Under the pieces are notes generated by a model. It saw only the letters and a program-made list of their open reading frames with translations. It was not told the origin of the DNA and did not search any database. Shown in pieces: positions 17,388 to 24,991 of a stretch of DNA of 64,000 nt (positions within the stretch are counted from its first letter, which is position 1; each line of letters starts with the position of its first letter). A program made the translations under genes and the position numbers. Source of the DNA: Actinoplanes campanulatus (GTDB taxonomy: Bacteria; Actinomycetota; Actinomycetes; Mycobacteriales; Micromonosporaceae); assembly GCF_014647795.1 (NCBI RefSeq), contig NZ_BMPW01000009.1:124001-188000 (forward strand). Direction: 5' to 3'.

Positions 17388-17798
17388 ATGAGGACCCGCC
17401 TGCGGCGTCTGCGCATCGACGGCCGCGACTACACCTGGCGCGCCGAGATCGGCCACGTCCAGGGCGACGGCGACTGTCACCGTTGCGTCCGGGTGCGCGT
17501 CTGGGGGACTGGGAAGACCGGTTGCGCCCTCCAGGCGGATCTGTTGTCGCTGACCTGGCCGGCGCCGTGGGGTGCTTGCGCCGCCGACGGCGCCTACCCC
17601 ACCCCGGAGGACGTCCGCGCTCTCGTCGCCCACGGGCTGCGGCTCGGCTGGGATCCCGGCCACCGCGGCGGCACCTTTCCGCTGCCGGAGAGCGTCACCC
17701 TGCCCGGATTCGTGGTGACAGCCCGGATGCGGGATCCGGCTGCCGCCGACCCCACGGCCCGCGTCGTCGAGGCCTACGAGCGACGGCCTTCCGTCTAG
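17388..17798 (+). CDS. Small hypothetical protein, 136 residues
   Basis: The product begins MRTRLRRLRIDGRDYTWRAEI and has three Cys (near 29, 47 and 65) and no membrane segment or signal peptide. Codon usage is typical of the genome. Similar short proteins, often with a YTWR motif near the N-terminus, are scattered through actinomycetes without assigned function. It stands alone, with a pseudogene upstream and a long gene-poor stretch downstream. Confidence 0.6.
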   Translation: MRTRLRRLRIDGRDYTWRAEIGHVQGDGDCHRCVRVRVWGTGKTGCALQADLLSLTWPAPWGACAADGAYPTPEDVRALVAHGLRLGWDPGHRGGTFPLPESVTLPGFVVTARMRDPAAADPTARVVEAYERRPSV

Positions 17799-18124
17799 AC
17801 CGCTTTCCTTTCCGGGTACGTGTGACGCCGTCCCGTTTCTTTCAGGACCGTTCCGTCTTGCCGCGCGAGCCCACTGCCACTCCTGCCCATGCCGCCCCGC
17901 CGGGCTTAGATCGGTGGTCCCGCGGGCCGGGCCCGGTGTTGTCCACCTCCATCGTTCGCCGGTCACGGTCCGCGACCGGGCTGCCCACCCCTACCGCGCC
18001 GGTCGCGCTGATGAGCGGTCGAGGCCGTGCTCACCAGACACCCGGCTGCTCACTCCCGCCCGTAGCGCCGGTCCCATGCCCGAAGAGAGGGTGGGCGCAC
18101 ACGGCCGGGCACCGCAAGGGTGGA

Positions 18125-18158
18125 CGGCCGCACACACCGGGTCTCGCGTGTGCGGCCG
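18125..18158. repeat. Inverted repeat, 11-bp arms
   Basis: CGGCCGCACAC pairs perfectly with GTGTGCGGCCG around a 12-base loop. There is no T-tract on either side. Confidence 0.7.
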
Positions 18159-18212
18159 CCGAGGCTATAGGCCAGGTAAGCGCTCACGGCACCGCGACCG
18201 TGTGACCACCGA

Positions 18213-18244
18213 GCGGGCGGGCCCGGGTGCCCGGGGCCGCCCGC
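18213..18244. repeat. Inverted repeat, 15-bp arms with one mismatch
   Basis: GCGGGCGGGCCCGGG and CCCGGGGCCGCCCGC are separated by TG and differ from perfect pairing at one position. The very stable stem lies downstream of the small hypothetical gene and about 200 bases downstream of the end of the minus-strand LLM gene, so it could terminate either transcript. Confidence 0.65.
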
Positions 18245-18442
18245 CCAGGGGGCCGAAAGCGGGGGCGGCCGTGGCCGGCGGCATGTGCGGAAGTGGCGGT
18301 CTGCCCGGCCTGCCCGGGCACCGATCTACGCCCGGCGGGTGCGGCACAGGCCGGAGCAGGCAGCAAGATCGCGTCGACCGACGGGACAGCCCTGAGAAGG
18401 CGGGGCGAGGACACGCGTACCGCAAAAGGATCGAAACGCGGA

Positions 18443-19318
18443 TCAGGTGGCGACAGTGGATTTCAGGGGCTCGATGAACCTGTCGGCGAAGCGGCGCAGG
18501 GCGTCGCGTTTCTCCTGGATGGGCGCGTCGAGGCGGCGCCACGGCATGACGATCGCGTCGGTCACGCCGATCTCCGCCTGCTGCCGGAAGCCGTCGAGGC
18601 CGTGCCGGTCGATGCAGACGGCCTGGATCTCGAACGGGGTGTCCGTGCGGCCGAACGATTCACGCAGCCGGTGCAGGCGGCCGATCGTGTCCCGCAGTTC
18701 GTCGAAGCGCATCATCGCCGACGACCAGCCGTCGCCGGTCCGGGCGGCGCGGCGCAGCGCCGGCTCGGAGTGCCCGCCGATGTAGATCGGGACCGGTTCG
18801 CGGGGCGCCGGGCTCATCTGGAGCTTGCCGAACGAGAAGTGCTTCCCCTCGTACTCGACCATGCCGCCGCCGAGGATCAGCCGCAGCACCTCGATCGCCT
18901 CGTCGGCGCGGGCGCCCCGGTCGCGGAACGGCGCCCCGCACCACAGTGACTCCTCCGGCGACCAGCCGAGCCCGACTCCGAGGCCGAAGCGGTCGCCGGT
19001 GAGCGCCGCGACCGTGCCGATCTGCCGGGCCAGCAGCAGCGGGTTGCGGGGATCGAGTTTGAGCACCTGGGTGTAGAAGCGGATGCGGCTGGTCACCGCG
19101 CCCATCGCCCCGGCCGCGACCATCGGGTCCGGCCACGGGGTGTGCGAGTCCCAGAAGCGGCTGCCGTCCGGGGTGTACGGGTACGCCGCCGACACCTGCT
19201 CGGAGTAGAACAGCGAGTCCGGCAGCGCGATCGAGTCGAACCCGCACTCCTCGGCCGCCCGGGCCAGCTCGGTCAACTGGTCCAGCGGGCTCAGCGCGAT
19301 CCCCAGCGTGAACTTCAC
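18443..19318 (-). CDS. LLM-class F420-dependent oxidoreductase
   Basis: This 291-residue luciferase-like TIM barrel is of the F420-using kind (TIGR03619-like): N-terminal KFTLGIALSPLDQLTELARAAEECGFDSI, the GLGVGLGWSPEE segment near 110, and PIYIGGHSEPALRRAARTGDGW near 180. GTG 19318 overlaps the acyl-CoA dehydrogenase stop as GTGA, which fixes the start. It is the last gene of an operon beginning with a FadE29-like dehydrogenase under a KstR-type operator, so a redox step on a steroid-derived intermediate is likely but unproven. Confidence 0.88.
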   Translation of the reverse strand: MKFTLGIALSPLDQLTELARAAEECGFDSIALPDSLFYSEQVSAAYPYTPDGSRFWDSHTPWPDPMVAAGAMGAVTSRIRFYTQVLKLDPRNPLLLARQIGTVAALTGDRFGLGVGLGWSPEESLWCGAPFRDRGARADEAIEVLRLILGGGMVEYEGKHFSFGKLQMSPAPREPVPIYIGGHSEPALRRAARTGDGWSSAMMRFDELRDTIGRLHRLRESFGRTDTPFEIQAVCIDRHGLDGFRQQAEIGVTDAIVMPWRRLDAPIQEKRDALRRFADRFIEPLKSTVAT

Positions 19319-19950
19319 GGCAGCATCTCCTCGGCGAGCGTGACGAGCTGTGCGGTGGCGCCGCCGAGCGAGAACTCGTTCGCCTCGGCGGCCAGGAAGT
19401 AGCGGTGCAGCGGATAGTCCATGTCGAGGCCGACGCCGCCGTGCACGTGGACCGCGGTGTGCAGCACCCGGTGCCCGGCCTCGGCGGCCCAGAATCCGGC
19501 GGTCGCCACCTCGGCGGGTTCCGGCCGGCACACCGCCTGCCACAGGGCCAGCCGTAACGCCTCCACGTCGATCCACGCGTCGGCGAGCCGCTGCGACACC
19601 GCCTGGAACGCGCCGATCGGACGGCCGAACTGGACGCGGGTGCGGGCATATTCGGCGGTCATCTCGAGTGCCCGCTCGACGACGCCGAGTTGGTGGGCGG
19701 CGGTCCCGATGACCCGAGCGGCCCCCACGATCTCCTCCAGGTGCGGGACGTCGACCGCGTGCCGCCCCAGCTCGATGAGGATGGCGCACTGCTCGGGCAG
19801 CCCGTAACCCTCCCCGCCGGCCTCTTTCGGCAGTACCGCGGTCAGCACCCCGGCCTCGGACAGGGCCGGCCACAGCGGACGGCCGGACTCGCACAGGGCC
19901 CGGGTCAGCCCGGCGAGTTCCCGCGCCTCGCCGCTCAACTCGAAGTCCAT
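19315..19950 (-). CDS. Acyl-CoA dehydrogenase, shortened (FadE28-like subunit)
   Basis: This is the partner-type subunit of a heteromeric steroid acyl-CoA dehydrogenase. Family members have about 340 residues; this one has 211. The N-terminal helical domain (1-80: MDFELSGEARELAGL, LPKEAGGEGYGLPEQ) is joined directly to the C-terminal helical domain (TAAHQLGVVERALEMTAEYARTRVQFGRPIGAFQAV onward). The central beta domain, which packs on the flavin, is absent without loss of frame. It lies 10 bases after its larger partner and overlaps the LLM gene. It may be non-catalytic or damaged. Confidence 0.82.
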   Translation of the reverse strand: MDFELSGEARELAGLTRALCESGRPLWPALSEAGVLTAVLPKEAGGEGYGLPEQCAILIELGRHAVDVPHLEEIVGAARVIGTAAHQLGVVERALEMTAEYARTRVQFGRPIGAFQAVSQRLADAWIDVEALRLALWQAVCRPEPAEVATAGFWAAEAGHRVLHTAVHVHGGVGLDMDYPLHRYFLAAEANEFSLGGATAQLVTLAEEMLP

Positions 19951-19960
19951 GATCGCCCCC

Positions 19961-21046
19961 TCAACGCCGGACCGGCAGGCCCAGGGCGCCCGCCGCGATG
20001 ATGTCGCGCTGCACCTCGTTGGTCCCGCCGCCGAAGGTGAGGATCAGCGACGACCGGTACATGGCCTCGATCCGCCCGGCCAGCACCGCACCGGGTTCTC
20101 CGGCGCGGATCGTGGCGGCCGGCCCGATGATCTCCATGAGCAGCCGGTACGCCTCGATCGCCAGCTCCGTGCCGTACACCTTCCCGGCCGACGCCCGGGT
20201 CGCGGCCGGGGTGCCCTCGGCGGCGCAGGCCCGCCAGTTGAAGAGCTTCAAGGCTTCGGTACGCGCGTGCACCCGCGCCAGGTGCAGCCGGACCCACTCG
20301 TGCCCGATCGCCCCGGACTGCTGCGCCCACTCCCGGACCTCGCGCAGCGCCCGTTGCAGGGGAGCGGCCGAGGTGAGTGCCACCCGCTCGTGGTTGAGCT
20401 GGTCGGTGATCAGCCGCCAGCCCTGGTTCTCCTCGCCGACCAGGGCGGAGACCGGTACGCGTACGTCGTCGTAGTAGGTGGCGCTGGTGGACGGCCCGGC
20501 CACGGTCCGCACCGGTGTCCAGGAGAAGCCGGGGGAGCCGGTCGGCACGATTAGGATCGACAGCCCTTGGTGGCGGGGCGCGTCCGGGTCGGTGCGGCAG
20601 GCCAGCCACACGTAGTCGGCGTCCTCGATGAGACTGGTCCACATCTTCTGCCCGTTGATCACGTAGTGGTCGCCGTCCCGGACCGCCCGGGTGCGCAGCG
20701 CCGCGAGGTCGGTGCCGGCATCCGGTTCCGAATACCCGATCGAGAAGTGGATCTCGCCCGCCTCGATCCCGGGCAGCAGTTCGGCGCGCTGCTGGTCGGT
20801 GCCGTGCCGGGCGATGGTCGGCCCGACCGTGTAGAGGGTCAGGAACGGCACCTGCACCCCGGCGAGCGCCGCCTCGTCGGCGAAGATCAGCTGGTCGATC
20901 CGGGAGCGGCCCGCGACGGCGAGCCAGCCGTCGCGTCCCAGCCGCCGGACCACCTCCCGGTAGGAGGCGCCGGCCGGGAGCCCGGCGAAGTACTCCCGTA
21001 GCGAGGATCGCAGCTTCTCCTGCTCCGGGGTGTATCCGACGTGCAT
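19961..21046 (-). CDS. Acyl-CoA dehydrogenase, FadE29-like (steroid side chain or ring fragment)
   Basis: This 361-residue flavoprotein has the N-terminal helical domain, the middle domain signature IGYSEPDAGTDLAALRT near 110, and the ending LTFGGGTNEVQRDIIAAGALGLP. It strongly resembles FadE29/ChsE-type dehydrogenases that work as alpha2beta2 complexes with a FadE28-like subunit, encoded next. Start ATG 21046 is chosen over the longer frame, whose extra residues (VLLVEPVLLVEP) are just the translated operator repeat. Compared with relatives, the WPKEYGG loop near residue 45 seems to be missing. It is the first gene of the operon under the 21058-21092 operator. Confidence 0.9.
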   Translation of the reverse strand: MHVGYTPEQEKLRSSLREYFAGLPAGASYREVVRRLGRDGWLAVAGRSRIDQLIFADEAALAGVQVPFLTLYTVGPTIARHGTDQQRAELLPGIEAGEIHFSIGYSEPDAGTDLAALRTRAVRDGDHYVINGQKMWTSLIEDADYVWLACRTDPDAPRHQGLSILIVPTGSPGFSWTPVRTVAGPSTSATYYDDVRVPVSALVGEENQGWRLITDQLNHERVALTSAAPLQRALREVREWAQQSGAIGHEWVRLHLARVHARTEALKLFNWRACAAEGTPAATRASAGKVYGTELAIEAYRLLMEIIGPAATIRAGEPGAVLAGRIEAMYRSSLILTFGGGTNEVQRDIIAAGALGLPVRR

Positions 21047-21057
21047 GGCCGACCTCG

Positions 21058-21092
21058 GTTCTACTAGTAGAACAGGTTCTACTAGTAGAACC
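21058..21092. promoter_or_regulatory. Nested palindromic operator containing a KstR-type box
   Basis: GTTCTACTAGTAGAAC occurs twice (21058-21073 and 21076-21091), separated by AG. Each copy is a perfect 16-bp palindrome. The junction reads TAGAACAGGTTCTA (21068-21081), an exact match to the KstR motif TnnAACnnGTTnnA. The array ends 12 bases before the FadE29-like start codon and directly abuts the stop of the MarR gene, so it should control the operon 21046-18443. Binding of two or three repressor dimers is possible. Confidence 0.8.
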
Positions 21093-21563
21093 TCATCGGT
21101 CGAGTCCGGCAAGCACCTTCTCGGCGAGATCGCAGAACGTCGCCAGCTCCGCCGGGGTCAGTGACGCGAACCAGCCGGCCACCGCCGCCTCGTCACCGGC
21201 GTCGCGGCCTCGCCAGTAGCGCTCGCTCTCCTCGGTGGCGGCGAGCACCCGCCGTCGCCGGTCGGCCGGATCCGGCTCGGAGCGCAGCATGCCCTTGCGC
21301 TCCAGGGCGGCGACCAGTTGAGCCACGTTCTGATGGGTGGTGCCGAGGGCGGCGGCCGCCTCGGTCAGCCCCGGCCGGTCCAGCGACCGGACCGCGGTGA
21401 GCAGCGCGGCCTGCTGGGTGGTGAGCCCGTCGGCGCGCAGCCGGTCGTCCATCAGGTAGCGCAGGCGCTGGGCGAGCACGAGGCTGACCCGGAACGCGCG
21501 CACCGGCGGGGTGAGGCCCGACCGCGGCCCCAGATCGAAGAGGGTCTGTTCCGGCTCCGTCAT
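21093..21563 (-). CDS. MarR-family transcriptional regulator
   Basis: This is a 156-residue winged-helix regulator. Its DNA-binding part is LTTQQAALLTAVRSLDRPGLTEAAAALGTTHQNVAQLVAALERKG (given here as family context; about 45-90), followed by the wing PDPADRRRRVLAATEE. Start ATG 21563 is preferred; it is only 19 bases from the divergent start of the glycosyltransferase gene at 21583, so both messages are probably leaderless or nearly so. It may regulate the glycosyltransferase and itself. Being upstream of and codirectional with the FadE genes, it could also read into them. Confidence 0.88.
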   Translation of the reverse strand: MTEPEQTLFDLGPRSGLTPPVRAFRVSLVLAQRLRYLMDDRLRADGLTTQQAALLTAVRSLDRPGLTEAAAALGTTHQNVAQLVAALERKGMLRSEPDPADRRRRVLAATEESERYWRGRDAGDEAAVAGWFASLTPAELATFCDLAEKVLAGLDR

Positions 21564-21582
21564 ACGCAATATATTACCTAAC
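21564..21582. promoter_or_regulatory. Very short divergent promoter region with AATATATT core
   Basis: Only 19 bases separate two divergent start codons (MarR and glycosyltransferase). The stretch is A+T-rich and contains the palindrome AATATATT (21568-21575). No ribosome site is visible for either gene, so promoter elements must overlap the coding sequences. A MarR operator here is inferred. Confidence 0.4.
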
Positions 21583-22833
21583 ATGATCTGCCTGGTGCCA
21601 CACTGCGCGTACCTGTCCCAGACATCGCGCATGATCGAGATCTACCGGGCGCTGCGCGAGCGCGGCGTCACCCCGAGAGTCGCCACCCACGGCGGCACCT
21701 ACGAGTCCGCGCTGCGGGCCGCCGGCATCGACTACGACATCGTCGGCCCGCGGATGGACGACGAGCGCTGCGCCCGCTTCCTGCGCGAACAGCCCAGCAG
21801 CGGGCCGGTCGGGCAGAGCGCCTACAGCGACGAGGAGCTCCGGGCGTACGTGACGGCCGAGGCGGAGTACTTCACCCGGCACGGGATCCGGACCGCGGTC
21901 ACCGGCTTCACCCTGACCACCACCCTGTCCACCCGCCTCGCCGGGATCCGCCTGGTCACCGAGCACTCGGCCAGCTGGGCGCCGCCGATGTTCGAGCGCG
22001 GCCTGCTCCCCGCGCCCAGCGGCCGCACCCTGCCGCTGCCCCGGCCCGTCCAACGGTGGATCGCGAACGCGCTGCCCAGCCGGACCCGGTTCTACTGCGG
22101 CGGGTTCAACCGGATCGCCGCCGAACTCGGCGTCCCCGGCCTGCCCAGCGTCGCGGCCCTGCTGCTCGGCGACCTCACCCTGGTCACCGAGGCGCCCGAG
22201 GTGCTCGGCGTCCCGGCCGACGAGATCGCGGCGTGGCGGCCCGGTCGCGGCTACCGGCCGGAGACCCGGCTGCGCTGCACCGGGCCGCTCTACGCGAAAC
22301 TGCCGGTGCCGCTGCCCGCGGAGACCGGACGGTTCCTCGCCGGGCCCGGCCCGCTCGTCTACGTGGCGATCACCTCCAGCGAGCCCGCGCTGGTCCGGGA
22401 CGTGGTCGCGGCGCTGCGCCCGCTCGGCGCCCGGATCCTGGTCGCCGCCACCGTGCACGAACTGGGCGACCTGACCGACGATCGGGTGCACGTCGGCGGG
22501 GTCCTGCCGAGCCACCTCGTCATGCCCCGCGCCGACCTGGCCGTCACCGCCGGCGGGCAGGGCAGCGTGCAGACCGCGATGGCCGCCGGGACCCCGCTGC
22601 TCGGCATCCCGCTCCAGATGGAGCAGGACCTCAACCTGGCGCTCGTGGAACGCCGCGGCGCCGGCCGCTGGATCGCGAAGCGGGACGCCCACGGCCCCCG
22701 GCTCACCGCGCTCGCCGGGGCGATGCTGGGCGACGGCAGCTACCGGCGCGCGGCCGGGGAGATCCGCGAGGTGTACGACGTCATCGACGGTCCCGGCAAC
22801 GCGGCCGACGCCATTCTCTGCAACACGTTCTAG
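21583..22833 (+). CDS. GT1-family glycosyltransferase (UGT/MGT-like)
   Basis: This 416-residue GT-B enzyme has an N-terminal acceptor domain beginning MICLVPHCAYLSQTSRMIEIYRAL and a C-terminal nucleotide-sugar domain. The latter carries VHVGGVLPSHLVMPRADLAVTAGGQGSVQTAM and GTPLLGIPLQMEQDLN near 300-345, the donor-binding signature of macrolide/sterol-type glycosyltransferases (H of the usual HGG is replaced, reading AGGQGS). ATG 21583 is 72 bases inside the longest frame and matches the family N-terminus. It sits between MarR and fadA6, and its stop codon lies within a KstR-type box. Sugar and acceptor are unknown; a sterol or xenobiotic acceptor is a guess from context. Confidence 0.85.
   Translation: MICLVPHCAYLSQTSRMIEIYRALRERGVTPRVATHGGTYESALRAAGIDYDIVGPRMDDERCARFLREQPSSGPVGQSAYSDEELRAYVTAEAEYFTRHGIRTAVTGFTLTTTLSTRLAGIRLVTEHSASWAPPMFERGLLPAPSGRTLPLPRPVQRWIANALPSRTRFYCGGFNRIAAELGVPGLPSVAALLLGDLTLVTEAPEVLGVPADEIAAWRPGRGYRPETRLRCTGPLYAKLPVPLPAETGRFLAGPGPLVYVAITSSEPALVRDVVAALRPLGARILVAATVHELGDLTDDRVHVGGVLPSHLVMPRADLAVTAGGQGSVQTAMAAGTPLLGIPLQMEQDLNLALVERRGAGRWIAKRDAHGPRLTALAGAMLGDGSYRRAAGEIREVYDVIDGPGNAADAILCNTF
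22819..22832. promoter_or_regulatory. KstR-type operator upstream of fadA6
   Basis: TGCAACACGTTCTA fits TnnAACnnGTTnnA. It overlaps the last codons and the stop of the glycosyltransferase gene and ends 10 bases before the thiolase ATG, so it is well placed to control that gene. The outer half-site bases are less symmetrical than in the other boxes. Confidence 0.7.
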
Positions 22834-22842
22834 TATCAAAGC

Positions 22843-23958
22843 ATGGACGCCTATCTTGCCGGAGCCGTGCGCACCCCCGTCGGCCGGCGGGGCGGGATGC
22901 TCGCCGCCATCCACCCCGCCGACCTGGCCGGCGGGGTCATCGCGGCCCTCCTCGACCGGGCCGGGGTCGATCCGGCCGCGGTCGACGACGTGATCCTGGG
23001 TTGCGTCGACACGATCGGGCCGCAGTCCGGGGACATCGCGCGGACCGCCTGGCTGGCGGCCGGGCTGCCCGAGCACGTGCCCGGCGTGACCGTCGACCGG
23101 CAGTGCGGGTCGTCGCAGCAGGCCGTGCACTTCGCGGCGCAGGCGGTGATGAGCGGGACCGCGGATCTGGTGGTGGCCGGGGGAGTGCAGAACATGAGCC
23201 AGGTGCCGATCGGCAGCGCCATGGCGCCGGAGGGCCCGTATCGCCACAGTCCCGGGTGGGCCGCCCGCTACGGAAATGCGGATATATCCCAATTTCGCAG
23301 CGCGGACGAGATCGCTGCGAAGTGGTCGATCACCCGGGGCGAGCTGGAGGAGTACGCGCTGACCAGCCATCGGCGGGCCATCGACGGGATTTGGCGTTTC
23401 AAACAGGAGATTGTCGCTGACAAACCAGATGAATGCCCCCGTCGTGACACCAGTGCGGAACGGATGGCCGCCTTGAAACCCCTGCGCGAGGGCGGCGTCA
23501 CCACCGCCGCCACCTCCAGCCAGATCGCCGACGGCGCCGCCGCCCTCCTGATCGCCGGCGACCGGGCGATCCGCGACCACGGCCTGCACCCCCGCGCCCG
23601 CATCCACCACCTCTCCGCGCGCGGCGACGACCCGGTCCTCATGCTCACCGCGCCCATTCCGGCCACCGCGCACGCCCTGCACCGCACCGGGCTCACCATC
23701 GACGACATCGACCGCTTCGAGATCAACGAGGCGTTCGCCAGCGTCGTCCTGGCCTGGCTGCGCGAGACCGGCGCCGACCCGGACCGGGTCAACGTCAACG
23801 GCGGCGCCATCGCCCTCGGCCACCCGCTCGGCGCGACCGGCGCCCGGCTCATGGTCAGCCTGCTGCACGAGCTGGAACGATCCGGCGGACGCTACGGCCT
23901 CCAGACCATGTGCGAGGGCGGCGGCCAGGCCAACGTCACCATCATCGAACGGCTCTGA
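22843..23958 (+). CDS. fadA6: Steroid-degradation thiolase, FadA6-like
   Basis: This is a 371-residue acetyl-CoA acetyltransferase-type thiolase. The nucleophilic Cys is in VDRQCGSSQQA near 88, with NEAFASVVLAW near 290, the His in GGAIALGHPLGATGAR near 330 and the second Cys in QTMCEGGGQAN near 358. It matches M. tuberculosis FadA6, including VQNMSQVPI, far better than FadA5. FadA6 acts late in ring C/D degradation. The ipdC gene on the other strand overlaps its end by 17 bases. Unlike in mycobacteria, the nearest operator is of KstR type. Confidence 0.92.
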   Translation: MDAYLAGAVRTPVGRRGGMLAAIHPADLAGGVIAALLDRAGVDPAAVDDVILGCVDTIGPQSGDIARTAWLAAGLPEHVPGVTVDRQCGSSQQAVHFAAQAVMSGTADLVVAGGVQNMSQVPIGSAMAPEGPYRHSPGWAARYGNADISQFRSADEIAAKWSITRGELEEYALTSHRRAIDGIWRFKQEIVADKPDECPRRDTSAERMAALKPLREGGVTTAATSSQIADGAAALLIAGDRAIRDHGLHPRARIHHLSARGDDPVLMLTAPIPATAHALHRTGLTIDDIDRFEINEAFASVVLAWLRETGADPDRVNVNGGAIALGHPLGATGARLMVSLLHELERSGGRYGLQTMCEGGGQANVTIIERL

Positions 23959-24991
23959 GCCGGTCCAGACCCTCCGAGGCCTCCTTCACGATCCGCTCGA
24001 TCAGCTCGGCGCACGACGGCAGATCGTCGATCACCCCGGCCACCTGACCGGCCGACATCACCCCGAACTCGGGCCGCCCCTCGACCATCGCCTCCCGCAA
24101 CAGCACCGGCGTGCCGGCCGCCATCAGCGTCTGCGCCCACGTCAGCTCACGACCGTGCCGCGCCTTGCGCCCGGCCCGCACCAGCTCCGGCCAGGAGAGC
24201 CCGGCCAGCCGGCGGAACGCCATCGCGTGCCGGGTCGCCCTGAGCAGCGCGGTCACCCTTCCCGAGTTTTCCAGACCATCGATGTACGGCGTACGCAGCA
24301 CCCGATGCGGAACACCGTCCACCCGGGTCGTCACCACGGTCCCGGTCAGCGGCGCGTCCAGGTAGAGCCGCTTCACCCGCTCGCCCACCGGGCTGTCCGC
24401 GGTGAGCAGGAACCGGGTCCCCATGGCGATGCCGGCCGCCCCGTAGGCGAGCGCGGCCAGCAGCCCCCGCCCGTCGAAGAACCCGCCGGCCGCCACCACC
24501 GGAATGCCGACCGCGTCCACCACCCGGGGCAGCAGCAGCGTCGTCGGCACCGGTCCGGTGTGCCCGCCGCCCTCCCCGCCCTGTACCAGAACCGCGTCCA
24601 CGCCCCAGCCGGCCACCTTCTCGGCGTGCCGGACCGCGCCCACCGACGGCATGGTCAGCACCCCGCCGTCGGCGCAGCGCCGGATCAGGTCCCGGTCGGG
24701 GGCCAGCGCGAACGACGCCAGCCGCACCTTCTCCCGGATCAGCAGCTCGATCCTGGCCCGGGCGTCCGGCGCGTCCGCGCGTACGTTGACCCCGAAGTTC
24801 TGATCGGTCTTGTCCTTGATCTCGTGAATCGTGTCGCGCAGCTGCTCCAGGCTCATGGTCGCGGACGCCACGATCCCGAAACCGCCCGCCGCGGCGACCG
24901 CCGAGACCAGCCGTGCCCCGGCCACGTACCCCATCCCGGTCTGCACGATCGGATGCCGGCAGCCGAGCAGTTCGGTGAGCGCGGTCCGCAT
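23942..24991 (-). CDS. ipdC: IpdC, flavin-dependent reductase of steroid ring C/D catabolism
   Basis: This 349-residue TIM-barrel flavoprotein belongs to the nitronate monooxygenase/enoyl-reductase II family: MRTALTELLGCRHPIVQTGMGYVAGARLVSA at the N-terminus (quoted in part), QGGEGGGHTGPV near 138, and AAGGFFDGRGLLAALAYGA near 170. Its sequence and size follow M. tuberculosis Rv3553, a carboxyl-acyl-CoA reductase acting after HIP ring processing. ATG 24991 overlaps the ipdB stop as ATGA. It is the last gene of echA20-ipdA-ipdB-ipdC. Confidence 0.92.
   Translation of the reverse strand: MRTALTELLGCRHPIVQTGMGYVAGARLVSAVAAAGGFGIVASATMSLEQLRDTIHEIKDKTDQNFGVNVRADAPDARARIELLIREKVRLASFALAPDRDLIRRCADGGVLTMPSVGAVRHAEKVAGWGVDAVLVQGGEGGGHTGPVPTTLLLPRVVDAVGIPVVAAGGFFDGRGLLAALAYGAAGIAMGTRFLLTADSPVGERVKRLYLDAPLTGTVVTTRVDGVPHRVLRTPYIDGLENSGRVTALLRATRHAMAFRRLAGLSWPELVRAGRKARHGRELTWAQTLMAAGTPVLLREAMVEGRPEFGVMSAGQVAGVIDDLPSCAELIERIVKEASEGLDRLRAVR

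Larger units (their letters stand above)
17799..18442. other. Gene-poor region with two large hairpins
   Basis: I find no credible gene in these 644 bases; open frames on both strands lack starts and typical codon use. Two strong inverted repeats stand out: an 11-bp perfect stem (18125-18135 with 18148-18158, 12-base loop) and a 15-base pair of arms with one mismatch and a two-base loop (18213-18244). They may be terminators, a structured RNA or decayed DNA. Confidence 0.55.
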
